DNA of 64,000 bases, taken from IMG/VR virus record IMGVR_UViG_3300037010_003037, positions 62,001-126,000 of that record, one strand, 5' to 3'. This stretch comes from a virus. The notes beneath the pieces were generated by a model. The model had not been told where the DNA came from. It ran no database searches and saw only the letters and a list, made by a program, of their open reading frames with translations. This document shows, one piece after another, positions 32,901 to 39,989 of this stretch; within the stretch, counting starts at the first letter, position 1, and every line of letters begins with the position of its first letter. Both the position numbers and the translations under genes were made by a program.

Positions 32901-33512
32901 AGCGCATTTAGAACCTGGGTTCATAAGCTTATGTCTGCTATTTCGTCAAATTCATCTTCAATGAATGAAGAAGCTGTTCTTGAAGATAGTCATTTTGAAA
33001 GTATGCTTTCTAATAAGTATCAGCGCGTCATTTACTATATTCTTAAAGCGCTTGGTTTACCAGAATCAATTGAAATTACTGCAGCACGTGCCCTTAAAAA
33101 GGGTATTCGTTCAACAGCCGAACTGATTATGGACGATAGTCGTGCACGCTTGTATCTTATGTCTGTTGCTGAACAACTTGGGATAAATGATAAAGTTGAA
33201 AATGATTCTGAACCTTCGGAATACGTCAAAGAAGAAACTGTTTTAGAACATAACAATGTAGAAGAAGCGATTGCTGTGCTAACTGATCTACTTACCACAC
33301 TTGGTTTTGATACTACTCGTAATTCGTCAATAGCTATGCAGGCACAACGAGTTAACGCGCGTAAAGCCTTTTTTAAACTTGCAGCTAACCCAACATTATT
33401 GAAGCGTTTGACTATGATCACTAACATGATTAAAAACAAAATCGCTGATCATACACAATCTCCATCTTCATTTTCATCTCCACAGACTATGAATGATAAT
33501 ATTCAAAGATGA
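29946..33512 (+). CDS. large nucleotidyltransferase (RNA/DNA-ligase superfamily) fusion protein with acidic repeat
   Basis: 1188 residues from the ATG; a GTG 69 nt upstream would lie before the late promoter and is rejected. Residues 1-310 carry covalent nucleotidyltransferase motifs: IITEKLDGANLWF with K40 as motif I, IEVLFGRQP as a motif-III-like segment, GVEGVVVRDP (E290) as motif IV and QIKIVD (K304) as motif V. Residues ~310-520 are helical, ~520-770 mixed, ~773-850 an Asp/Glu/Asn repeat, and the last ~300 helical with an internal Met preceded by AAGGAG. The motif set implies self-adenylation or guanylylation. Whether it ligates RNA, DNA or protein is unknown. Late expression is unlike the two early ligases. 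The tail may be a virion or core domain. Confidence 0.75.
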   Translation: MAHLLKNVVLFEGITHLEDLPLDEFIRTVETLKDKIITEKLDGANLWFGLDENGLFTSREGKTPKNSRFYSVSDYAMVAAYNGFRAAHLALEAVEPIIRKYFQQGDTAEIEVLFGRQPNTVPYGVNDKNFIVILRAVNDTPDERIQKLANALQNKVVTVKSTVISSPDGEQLQQEDVKMKWEFTKTTPINTKQVNTKEAMKLLSELKMYLKQKNNVLPEMTNAQVAELKLSSVPKDQREEAKKERERVNAYIMTNFKGPIKELLLNNLVRKIKPFLQAKDLDSSEEIGVEGVVVRDPVSGSQIKIVDKDVFTAINSFNNEVRNIISGLVRTTDQDAPIEARGGVFGQAKIRIANLLGVKELAASSSAKRFISKFKQNDPISTADALAKSLKITNLSSIKTKISAILKSTLQDIDEILNDFKQEAGKLKLKLKTGKEIGISPEVMNRTLTAFAETKADINRLNKLVQKSSTPIELILALYGRTIESLFNGDKTEVKESFNLIKSLQEEGDSGSVDSGAANNGTEAQLSNPAGYISSVQTGAIASVPFKLLKGSKIVQRRKRNFTRPKKFPTPQSRSEFKPTSEGGDFSLIKTISEDWSHVKDMKFATDVDDSALAKSDVEFSRLRNNLNISDNVSAMDVDRYLDKAHELNNEVDSIVFGMETDDGSIVKVWVNAQEADNFEAALAKLLGQEDDVEKVINMLADKFDIVDVEWPESMQHGTEDSTDKSLDNYSQDNSDIKDDDNFDSNKELSPEDNTEDASENDDIYLGTESDKDEENEDEENEDEDEDEENEDEDEDEENEDEENEDEDEENEDEDEDEENEDEENEDEENEDEENEDEDVFLGTKSDKDEDEEEISSKKETKSNIIGKEKPKSKKAKDIKKESVMLTYGQRFKEKILSEENQKKDRNKNYREKNDLEQQEDPIVIASRAKNKKQVDDLIKSFPTASQKAIITLMLTLGAPANAMKIHKTDLRENIEPVAEKYRKNSAFRTWVHKLMSAISSNSSSMNEEAVLEDSHFESMLSNKYQRVIYYILKALGLPESIEITAARALKKGIRSTAELIMDDSRARLYLMSVAEQLGINDKVENDSEPSEYVKEETVLEHNNVEEAIAVLTDLLTTLGFDTTRNSSIAMQAQRVNARKAFFKLAANPTLLKRLTMITNMIKNKIADHTQSPSSFSSPQTMNDNIQR
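32241..32497 (+). repeat. in-frame GAA/GAT/AAT repeat tract flanked by a duplicated segment
   Basis: Short GATGAAGAGAATGAA-type units run from 32262 to 32462 and encode an Asp/Glu/Asn tract. A 29-nt segment, CTTGGAACA..AAGGATGAAGA, is present at 32241-32269 and again at 32469-32497 with one mismatch, an offset of 228 nt (76 codons), so the frame is kept. The pattern indicates past duplication and slippage. Confidence 0.9.
32598..33512 (+). CDS. possible separate translation of the fusion protein's C-terminal domain
   Basis: The in-frame ATG is preceded by AAGGAG with an ideal 6-nt spacer, better than the site of the full-length gene, which has none visible. The product would be 304 residues starting MLTYGQRFKEKILSEE, helical and mixed-charge, with ASQKAIITLMLTLGAPANAM and two similar helical blocks (ITAARALKKGIRSTAELIM, EEAIAVLTDLLTTLGFD). 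It shows no known motif. In-frame nested products exist in other phages. Alternatively the site is a relic of gene fusion. Confidence 0.4.
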   Translation: MLTYGQRFKEKILSEENQKKDRNKNYREKNDLEQQEDPIVIASRAKNKKQVDDLIKSFPTASQKAIITLMLTLGAPANAMKIHKTDLRENIEPVAEKYRKNSAFRTWVHKLMSAISSNSSSMNEEAVLEDSHFESMLSNKYQRVIYYILKALGLPESIEITAARALKKGIRSTAELIMDDSRARLYLMSVAEQLGINDKVENDSEPSEYVKEETVLEHNNVEEAIAVLTDLLTTLGFDTTRNSSIAMQAQRVNARKAFFKLAANPTLLKRLTMITNMIKNKIADHTQSPSSFSSPQTMNDNIQR

Positions 33513-33658
33513 TACTATTTTGAAATATTTGTTAAGTGAAATGTAATACTTGCTTTAATAGCTTCAAATGATATTGCTATTATTGAACAAGAAATGTAAA
33601 TTAAGCTTTAATGTTGAAGAAGCAAATAAATTGAGATTTGATCTTAGTGTAAAATAAA

Positions 33659-34321
33659 ATGAAATTTGCTTACCCAGATCTTCAGGCGACATCAGTTCAG
33701 GGTTTACGCCTTTACGAAACTCCTGAGGGAAACTTTTATCCTTCAATCACTACTATTTTAGGCAAGACTATGCCTAAGGAAAAGGCTGATGCATTGAAGA
33801 AATGGCAGCTTTCTCTGGGTCCTTTGGCTGATAAAAAATCTAAAGAGGCTACCGATAAGGGAACCGCAGTGCATTTACTTGCAGAGCGGTTCCTTAAAGG
33901 TGAAGAGCTTATTAAACCTGGAGAAAAATTTGATACTAATTCCATTAGCTCTTTTAATGGACTTAAATTGAAGCTAAAAAAGGTTGAAGAGGTATGGGGG
34001 CAAGAAGTTGCCCTTTATTCTGACATTATTCACGTTGCAGGTCGATGTGATTGTATTGCAGTATACAAAGGTAAACCATGTATTATCGACTTTAAAACGT
34101 CTGGACGTATTAAGCGGGATGAAGATATTGAAGATTATCGTCTTCAGCTTACAGCATATGCCATAATGCACAATGAGATGTTCGGAACTGAAATTTATGA
34201 TGGTGTAATACTTATGTCATCTGATAATGGTTTTCCACAAGAGTTTAATGTAAATCTTTTAGAATACATTGAACCTCTTATTGAGAGAGTAAATGAATTC
34301 TATGCTAATCTTCAACTATAA
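33659..34321 (+). CDS. PD-(D/E)XK nuclease (Cas4/RecB-like)
   Basis: 220 residues. SITTILGKTMPKEKADALKKW at the start and KGTAVHLLAERFL suit the N-terminal helices of this family, and VAGRCDCIAVYKGKPCIIDFKTS holds the catalytic D...D-x-K core, followed by YRLQLTAYAIMHNE (the Q-x3-Y motif). This combination is typical of phage RecB-like and MGME1-like exonucleases. Known chemistry: metal-dependent DNA cleavage, often 5'-3' end processing in recombination. Polarity here is unknown. The 146-bp gap upstream has no clear gene. Confidence 0.85.
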   Translation: MKFAYPDLQATSVQGLRLYETPEGNFYPSITTILGKTMPKEKADALKKWQLSLGPLADKKSKEATDKGTAVHLLAERFLKGEELIKPGEKFDTNSISSFNGLKLKLKKVEEVWGQEVALYSDIIHVAGRCDCIAVYKGKPCIIDFKTSGRIKRDEDIEDYRLQLTAYAIMHNEMFGTEIYDGVILMSSDNGFPQEFNVNLLEYIEPLIERVNEFYANLQL

Positions 34322-34330
34322 AGGCTTCAT

Positions 34331-34582
34331 ATGAGTAGAACAAATAAACGTGTGTTTGCTGAAGAACTTCATGATTATATTTGGCAATTTGCTAAAGATA
34401 AAACACCGAGTCCATCAGAGATAGAAAAGTTCATAAATGATTTTGAACAAAAAATTGGTTTTCCAATTTTTATTAAAGAAGAACAAATAGATAAAAAAAC
34501 AGCCGTTCTTCTTAAACCATCAACAGAATCAAAACGCCTTCGTGAGCTTGCGGGTATACCACATAAAGGAAACTTCATATGA
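34331..34582 (+). CDS. small hypothetical protein (83 aa)
   Basis: Basic at both ends (MSRTNKRVFAEELHDYIW start, STESKRLRELAGIPHKG end) with a central acidic helix. The C-terminal KRLRELAGI resembles short DNA- or protein-binding tails seen in phages, but no family is recognised. ATGA overlap with the next gene; 9 nt after the nuclease. Confidence 0.6.
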   Translation: MSRTNKRVFAEELHDYIWQFAKDKTPSPSEIEKFINDFEQKIGFPIFIKEEQIDKKTAVLLKPSTESKRLRELAGIPHKGNFI

Positions 34583-35271
34583 AAACATTCATAGTGCAAT
34601 GTGATAATACAGAATTAGAAAACAAATTAGTTGATACTATTATCCAGTATCTGGCTAATAATAATTGTGAATCGCAAGTAGAATCAGTTGGTGATTTCAC
34701 CGTGCATTTTATTAATGCTAAACAGCGTGATGCCTCAGAACAATCATTTGATGATAATGGACAAGATAATGTGACCACTGATGAACCATTACCAGAACCT
34801 GTTATTGAACCGGCTGAAGTATCGCAAGATCTATCAGCTGAAATATCTTCAGAGACGGAACTTCAACCATCACCTACTTCATCAGTTGCACCATTTCAAT
34901 CAATGTGCAAGCTATGGGATTTGTCTTCAAACACACAAGTTCCGTGTGTGCATGATCCACTTAGCAAAATAAGTTATCTTTGTGTTAAGCAGTGTGAAGT
35001 AGTTGGTGATTATGTTATGTTTACTTATGCTGGCATGATGCACAAGGTTCCTCGTGCAGTTTCAAGTGATCCGTGCTGTAATAAAGATGCAATTATTACA
35101 CCATCATCAGTATGTGTTTCGCTTTCTATCGCTGATGGAGCTATTTTTCGTTGTCTTTTAAGTGTGAAATGTGATGATGGGGAAGAACGCGTTGTAATAG
35201 GAAATGATCTTGAACATGAGATACCATCAACAGATATAGAGGTGATAAATGGTTCTATATCAACCAAATAA
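34579..35271 (+). CDS. hypothetical protein with a Pro/Glu-rich linker (230 aa)
   Basis: Residues 1-50 form a possible small alpha/beta domain (FIVQCDNTELENKLVDTIIQYL, GDFTVHFIN), ~55-110 a Pro/Glu/Ser-rich linker (EPLPEPVIEPAEVSQ) and ~110-230 a cysteine-containing beta-rich domain (SYLCVKQCEVVGDYVMFTYAG; RCLLSVKCDDGEERVVIG). No catalytic motif. The next gene starts inside its 3' end. Function unknown. Confidence 0.65.
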   Translation: MKTFIVQCDNTELENKLVDTIIQYLANNNCESQVESVGDFTVHFINAKQRDASEQSFDDNGQDNVTTDEPLPEPVIEPAEVSQDLSAEISSETELQPSPTSSVAPFQSMCKLWDLSSNTQVPCVHDPLSKISYLCVKQCEVVGDYVMFTYAGMMHKVPRAVSSDPCCNKDAIITPSSVCVSLSIADGAIFRCLLSVKCDDGEERVVIGNDLEHEIPSTDIEVINGSISTK

Positions 35272-36004
35272 TATCTTATTTAGAATAACATCAGCTGCAG
35301 CTATCAGTAAGTTCAAAAGTATTCAAGCTCATTCACTTGGCCAACTAAATCGAAAAGAACTTGACTTTGATACTAGTGCGCGAGAAGTCGTTCTAATTAC
35401 GTATGACAGATTTTCCCAATGGATTTATCGGGTAGAACGCATATGTTTGACTGCGACTTCAAACAAATATGATACACCTACACTTATACGAGCTCTTATA
35501 GCATCATTTATTGATGAGCAGCGAATCACACAAACCGTAATTGAAAGTCATGGTGATATTTTTAAGAACGGTATTGATGCATACGTTAGAATTATTCACA
35601 ACTACACATCACGTATCATTAAACACTTCTTTGAATCATTATGTGACAAGAAAATTATAGAAATCTATGCTGAAATAGTTGACATAACAAGCATGTATCT
35701 TCAGCACATTCTAGTTGCTATGCATGAGTTTAATAACAATTGTGTCACTAACAAGAAACAACCATTTGTATCAATAGCTGACTTTTGTTTAAATATTACT
35801 AAACCAGAACTGAAGTTGATACCATGTTTTGAGAGAATTAAGTTTTTTGCTAAATGTTCAAAGCACACTGAATTTTTATTAAAGTTTTATGGATCAGATG
35901 AGCACACGTTTGATGAGGCATTTGAAAAGCTACAAGAAATGTGTAAACAATTAAATATTACTCTTGTTAAAGAAGAACTTCTAATTGCGCATGAGGAAAA
36001 ATGA
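35249..36004 (+). CDS. hypothetical helical protein (251 aa)
   Basis: Starts behind GAGGTGATAA inside the previous gene (23-nt overlap). Mostly helical, moderately basic, with no membrane segment or known motif (ISKFKSIQAHSLGQLNRKEL, IVDITSMYLQHILVAMHEF). ATGA overlap with the membrane coiled-coil gene downstream, so the two are probably co-translated. Confidence 0.65.
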   Translation: MVLYQPNNILFRITSAAAISKFKSIQAHSLGQLNRKELDFDTSAREVVLITYDRFSQWIYRVERICLTATSNKYDTPTLIRALIASFIDEQRITQTVIESHGDIFKNGIDAYVRIIHNYTSRIIKHFFESLCDKKIIEIYAEIVDITSMYLQHILVAMHEFNNNCVTNKKQPFVSIADFCLNITKPELKLIPCFERIKFFAKCSKHTEFLLKFYGSDEHTFDEAFEKLQEMCKQLNITLVKEELLIAHEEK

Positions 36005-36663
36005 CAGAATTTCTACTAGGACTCCTTAGACAACTTGCATCAACACTATCACCATTTGACTTTATAGTGGTGTTGTTCTTAATAGCAAGCGGAACATTTT
36101 TTACCATGAAATTCATTTTTAAAAATACTAGGAGTTCTGGTGGGCTACTTGATCTTTTTGCTGGTACATTAAATGATGAACGAATAGAGCAATTAACAAA
36201 AAAGCTGGATGAAACTGCATCAAAAAATGAGCTTATTGCAGTAGAAAAACGAATTATTAATGTTCTCGATGAAATGCGACGCGAAGCGCAAAACCATAGC
36301 AGTGATTTAAGTGAGCACGTTAAAGCAATTTCAATCATAAAGGTTGAGCTTGAAAATTCATTTGATCAGATTAACAAACAGATAGATTCCATTCAGCAGC
36401 AAATAAAAATGCATGACATGCATGATGATGCACAATTTGCTGTTATTAAAGATAACATTACACGCAGCCAAGAGCTAATGAATAAAGTTTTATCACAAAT
36501 AGAAAAAATAGATGAGTTCATAAGAACAACAGTTCCTGAATTCAGAAGTTATCATAAAGAACTAACTAAGGAAGTTAGTACTCTTAACAGAGATATTAAT
36601 GTGATGGATCGTGTTCTACAGGCGCAAATAAATACAAATAAAGAAGGAATTACCCTTCGTTAA
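36001..36663 (+). CDS. membrane-anchored coiled-coil protein (220 aa)
   Basis: One transmembrane helix at residues ~19-41 (FIVVLFLIASGTFFTMKFIF), then a long series of heptad-like helices (ERIEQLTKKLDETASKNEL, IIKVELENSFDQINKQIDSI, LSQIEKIDEF). The topology resembles MCP-like or i-spanin-like proteins, but a separate Rz-type gene is present on the minus strand and no o-spanin overlaps here. An inner-membrane tether or scaffold is possible; function unknown. Confidence 0.6.
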   Translation: MTEFLLGLLRQLASTLSPFDFIVVLFLIASGTFFTMKFIFKNTRSSGGLLDLFAGTLNDERIEQLTKKLDETASKNELIAVEKRIINVLDEMRREAQNHSSDLSEHVKAISIIKVELENSFDQINKQIDSIQQQIKMHDMHDDAQFAVIKDNITRSQELMNKVLSQIEKIDEFIRTTVPEFRSYHKELTKEVSTLNRDINVMDRVLQAQINTNKEGITLR

Positions 36664-36688
36664 CTTATATTATAAGATAAAAGATAAA

Positions 36689-37324
36689 ATGAGAAGCCCT
36701 TTTTTAATTGTACAAGATTTCCTCTCTCCCTTAACCTGTGAGAGAATAATTAATGAAAATACTGTTGCTACTCCTGATGTAGACGAGAATGGTGACCCGA
36801 AAAAGCTGGAGCACCATATTTCTAAATTTGATGCTGAAATAGCAGAACGATTTAGAAATCTTATCCCAACAATAGAAGAGCGATATGATTGTGTATATCG
36901 TGGTTTAGAAAAACCACTTTTACAGTACTATCCAGAAAATTCAAAGGCACCGGCTGAACCACCTGGTTGTGAAAACTCTAAGTACATTCGAAAGAAATGG
37001 GTGATGTATAAAGATGTCGACCTAGTTGGTTTTGTATGGTTAAAGGATTATAATGATAATGTTCCTCTTGATCCACGCCATGAAGTTTTTGGTGGCAAAA
37101 TAGAATTCCCAGCATATAACTTTAGTTTAGTTCCTCAGCGGGGGACCCTTGTCCTATTCCCTGCTGGACCACATTTTATTACAGTGATTTCACCTATTCT
37201 CCTTGGTGATTTATATCAAATCAAACTTAATGTGTGCATTAATTCAAAGAACGGTGGTCGTTGGTTTTATCAACCACAAAACTTCCCCGGTAAATGGAAT
37301 GATTGGTTAGAAGAGTTCATGTGA
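36689..37324 (+). CDS. 2-oxoglutarate/Fe(II) oxygenase-like (prolyl-hydroxylase fold)
   Basis: 211 residues. The C-terminal half shows the double-stranded beta-helix pattern of phage prolyl-4-hydroxylase-like proteins: VGFVWLKDYND, FGGKIEFPAYNFSLVPQRGTLVLFP, then PHFITVISPILLGDLYQIKL with the expected distal His. The usual first ligand pair H-x-D is not clear; the aligned place reads KDVD. Either the iron site is altered or the alignment is off. Known role: hydroxylation of a side chain, nucleobase or free substrate. Target unknown; catalytic competence uncertain. Confidence 0.55.
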   Translation: MRSPFLIVQDFLSPLTCERIINENTVATPDVDENGDPKKLEHHISKFDAEIAERFRNLIPTIEERYDCVYRGLEKPLLQYYPENSKAPAEPPGCENSKYIRKKWVMYKDVDLVGFVWLKDYNDNVPLDPRHEVFGGKIEFPAYNFSLVPQRGTLVLFPAGPHFITVISPILLGDLYQIKLNVCINSKNGGRWFYQPQNFPGKWNDWLEEFM

Positions 37325-37437
37325 GCATAAATTATTCTTGAGCTTCAATCTATTTTCTAGTTTACTTAAAATTAATTATTGTATATAATTTTTAATCATA
37401 GATTGAAAGCGCAACGGTGTATTAGCAAAAACAACAG

Positions 37438-37989
37438 ATGAACATTTCATTCAAAAATCTTAAACCTGATGATCAAGCTGCTATCGCTGATCGACTTGAA
37501 GTACGCAAACAGCGGTACCTTGATCTTCTTAGTGAAAAAACAGTTATTACAGATTTTCTTCTAATTGGAGATAGACCAGGGCCGGCGGCACCAACAGACC
37601 CCAACTATCATCACACCCCATTCTATTCTACGAAGCATTGTTCTGGGTGGTTGAATGCATATCTTCACGTTGAAGAAATCCCTGAGGAAAAATTACTTTG
37701 GATAAATGCGTATGATCGCTTAGGAAATCCAATGAGTGCAGACATATCAAAACACATAAAAGCAAAAACAGTAATTGCTCTTGGAAATCATGCTAGCAAA
37801 TGGGCTAAAATGGTTGGTTTTTCTAAACATCCTCGCTTTATCCAGGTTCCTCATCCTCAATGGCACAAGCGTTTCATGCACAGTGAACCATATGATTTGA
37901 TTGAAGTAATTAAATGCTGTTCGCTTAAATCTAGCGTTAATTTTAAAAAGTGTGTGTTTGAAGTGTGTCCATTGCACACTAGAATGTAA
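37438..37989 (+). CDS. uracil-DNA-glycosylase-superfamily-like protein
   Basis: 183 residues. LLIGDRPGPAAPTD resembles motif A (GE-PG) of family 4/5 UDGs, FYSTKHCSGWLNAYL the following helix, KTVIALGNHASKWAKM the central strand and VPHPQWHKRF the motif-B-like HP segment. Known role: flipping and cleavage of uracil or other bases. Cys residues for a 4Fe-4S cluster are not in the usual pattern. It may instead be a divergent phage member acting on a modified base or without activity. Convergent with the minus-strand lysin gene. Confidence 0.5.
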   Translation: MNISFKNLKPDDQAAIADRLEVRKQRYLDLLSEKTVITDFLLIGDRPGPAAPTDPNYHHTPFYSTKHCSGWLNAYLHVEEIPEEKLLWINAYDRLGNPMSADISKHIKAKTVIALGNHASKWAKMVGFSKHPRFIQVPHPQWHKRFMHSEPYDLIEVIKCCSLKSSVNFKKCVFEVCPLHTRM

Positions 37990-37999
37990 ATCTATTCAA

Positions 38000-38031
38000 A
38001 AGAGCATTTCTTCATTTAACCAATTGCTCTT
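38000..38031. terminator. hairpin between convergent genes, possible bidirectional terminator
   Basis: AAGAGCA (38000-38006) and TGCTCTT (38025-38031) pair over 7 bp with an 18-nt loop that contains the minus-gene stop. On the minus strand the stem is followed by TTGAATAG, so the T-run is weak. Confidence 0.35.
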
Positions 38032-39620
38032 ATACTTCTTCTATAATAGTCAACTCCCTGCATATCTCTACCTTGTATTGCATTTCCAACACCATCATGA
38101 TGAATTAAGCCATATGTAAACTCGCCTTGTGTTAAGTTTTGATATCGTGCAGCAACAGCAGGATCAAGTTGTTTGCCTGCTATTGTTCCACGCGTTCTAA
38201 ACTCATCATAATAAGGTTTTTGTTCACTCTTGTAAAATTCTATCTGCGCCTTGGTTGCAAGATATGGGTCATTACGCTGTTCTTCTGTGGGGTTTGGATA
38301 ACCAATCTTAGCGTAGTAAGTGTTTGCAGTTTTATCAAGCATCTGATATACACCACGCGCTGATGAATAAGGATTCTTAGCGTCTGCTTTGTAATTACTC
38401 TCGATACCGGCAACAAACATCAAATATTTTTTATCTTCAGGAGTAAGTGAAGGATCTTCATCTAATGCTCGTTGAATTTGTCTCTGCACTTCGGCTTTAG
38501 AGGCATTAGAACTCATTGGAATAGATCGTGGTTCAGTACTTGATTGATTAGATGCTTGCCCACCCAATCTTTTAGAGCTAGGTTCTGCATCCTCATTAAT
38601 ACGTGGTGCACCAAATTGACTTGGCAGCTCACCTCCGCATGGTCCCGTGTTTTGCTCACCAGCAACCATTACTGAATCTTTTACTACAATAGGATCTTCT
38701 CCTTCAATTTCATGAACGCCATTTATATATGGCAATGGATCAACCGGATTACCTAGCTTACCTTTATGTAGTTCAAAGTGAAGATGCGGACCAGTTCCAA
38801 CCCCGACACTACCTTCTTTTGCTATCTTTTGACCAGATGAAACTGTTTGCCCAGCTGTAACATAAATTTCACTCATGTGGCCATAGACAGTTGTAGCAAC
38901 AACATTACCATTTGCATCACGGTGTTCAATGAAAACCGCGTTACCATAACCGCTTGCTGGACCTGCGCGCAAAACTACTCCATCTGCAGCAGCTACAATA
39001 TCACCAAGGCTACCACCAGGAATAGCAATATCTACACCTTTATGAATGCTGCTGGCGCCAGGGGTCGGTGACTTTCGCGGTCCAAAACCTGAAGTTACTA
39101 CTCCCTTTGGTACTAAAGGCCATACAAATTGAATATCTTCACCCTTTGCTGGTAATTTAGGATACATGTTGTACTGTCGTGAATCAATCAAGTCACCATT
39201 GCTATCAAAAGCCTTAACTTCAACTTTATAGTTTTTGTTTCTCGCTGACTCAGGTACCTGCCCGCTTAATTGCCCAGTAGTGGTATTAAAGTTTAGCCCT
39301 GTCGGTCCAGTTCCAGGTTGATCATCTGTCCAAATTCTCCAAGAAGCTACTACTTTATCAGAATTCGGCGTTAACTTAAACGTAGTGTCAACATTTCCAT
39401 TTTTATCTACAACTATAGCTGTGTTTTCAATAAGGTTTGAAATTTTTTCTCGTGCATCATCTTTTCCATTTTCTGGTGCTCGTTTAGCAAAGCAGTCTAT
39501 GTTTTCACCGGGTAAAGGATAATGTGACGGCTGTGCTCCATAAGCTGATGTGCTGACTCTAAATGGTGGAATAGGAGTCCACAATGGGGTACGCTGTGGT
39601 TTACGGCATCCACATGACAT
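38016..39620 (-). CDS. virion-type peptidoglycan hydrolase: Ig-like + M23 peptidase + SLT transglycosylase
   Basis: 534 residues in three parts. Residues ~65-155 form an Ig-like (He_PIG type) domain (TGLNFNTTTGQLSGQVP). Residues ~165-300 form an M23/LytM zinc endopeptidase with SSIHKGVDIAI (H193, D197) and TGPHLHFEL (H279, H281). Residues ~375-534 form an SLT-like domain with VAGIESNYKADA (E407), SSARGVYQM and a late GLIHHDG. It would cut both the peptide cross-link and the glycan. No signal peptide, so a tail- or baseplate-borne lysin is likelier than a free endolysin. It follows the spanin genes on the same strand. Confidence 0.82.
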   Translation of the reverse strand: MSCGCRKPQRTPLWTPIPPFRVSTSAYGAQPSHYPLPGENIDCFAKRAPENGKDDAREKISNLIENTAIVVDKNGNVDTTFKLTPNSDKVVASWRIWTDDQPGTGPTGLNFNTTTGQLSGQVPESARNKNYKVEVKAFDSNGDLIDSRQYNMYPKLPAKGEDIQFVWPLVPKGVVTSGFGPRKSPTPGASSIHKGVDIAIPGGSLGDIVAAADGVVLRAGPASGYGNAVFIEHRDANGNVVATTVYGHMSEIYVTAGQTVSSGQKIAKEGSVGVGTGPHLHFELHKGKLGNPVDPLPYINGVHEIEGEDPIVVKDSVMVAGEQNTGPCGGELPSQFGAPRINEDAEPSSKRLGGQASNQSSTEPRSIPMSSNASKAEVQRQIQRALDEDPSLTPEDKKYLMFVAGIESNYKADAKNPYSSARGVYQMLDKTANTYYAKIGYPNPTEEQRNDPYLATKAQIEFYKSEQKPYYDEFRTRGTIAGKQLDPAVAARYQNLTQGEFTYGLIHHDGVGNAIQGRDMQGVDYYRRSIRAIG

Positions 39621-39623
39621 TTA

Positions 39624-39989
39624 TTATTCTGCCTTTGTAGGTTTTAATTCATTTAGAACGGTTTCTGCGTTTGAATTTTTTTCAGCTGCATCCTTATCGA
39701 GCTTTATTTGTTCATCTCGTAGAAATCTTCCAATGAGAATTAATTGTTCACGTAGCTTTAACATATATCTTTCATTGTCGATTATCCATTGTGCAACAGT
39801 AGCTTGAGTTGCATTTTCAACATCTATTTTAGGTGGCATCGGTGGAAGTTCAGTTAACTCTGCAGGAGGAACACGTACAACATATTCTATTTTTTCAACA
39901 GTGTGTGTTTCAACCGATGGTAGTTTAGATGTTGTTCCGCATGCCGTTAAAGCAACAGCCACCAATGGTATTGTAAGTAGCTTTATCAT
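39624..39989 (-). CDS. o-spanin (Rz1-like outer-membrane lipoprotein)
   Basis: 121 residues. A lipoprotein signal ends in ALTAC with C17, then a Pro-rich stretch (RVPPAELTELPPMPPKI) typical of Rz1-type proteins, and a helical C-terminus longer than usual for Rz1. ATGA overlap with the i-spanin-like gene. Known role: with the i-spanin it spans the periplasm and fuses the two membranes during lysis. The length and C-terminal helix are atypical. Confidence 0.65.
   Translation of the reverse strand: MIKLLTIPLVAVALTACGTTSKLPSVETHTVEKIEYVVRVPPAELTELPPMPPKIDVENATQATVAQWIIDNERYMLKLREQLILIGRFLRDEQIKLDKDAAEKNSNAETVLNELKPTKAE

Noticed and set aside
33568-33657. 29-codon ORF in the gap before the PD-(D/E)XK nuclease
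   Set aside because: It ends 1 nt before the nuclease ATG, but has no Shine-Dalgarno sequence and too little sequence to judge.
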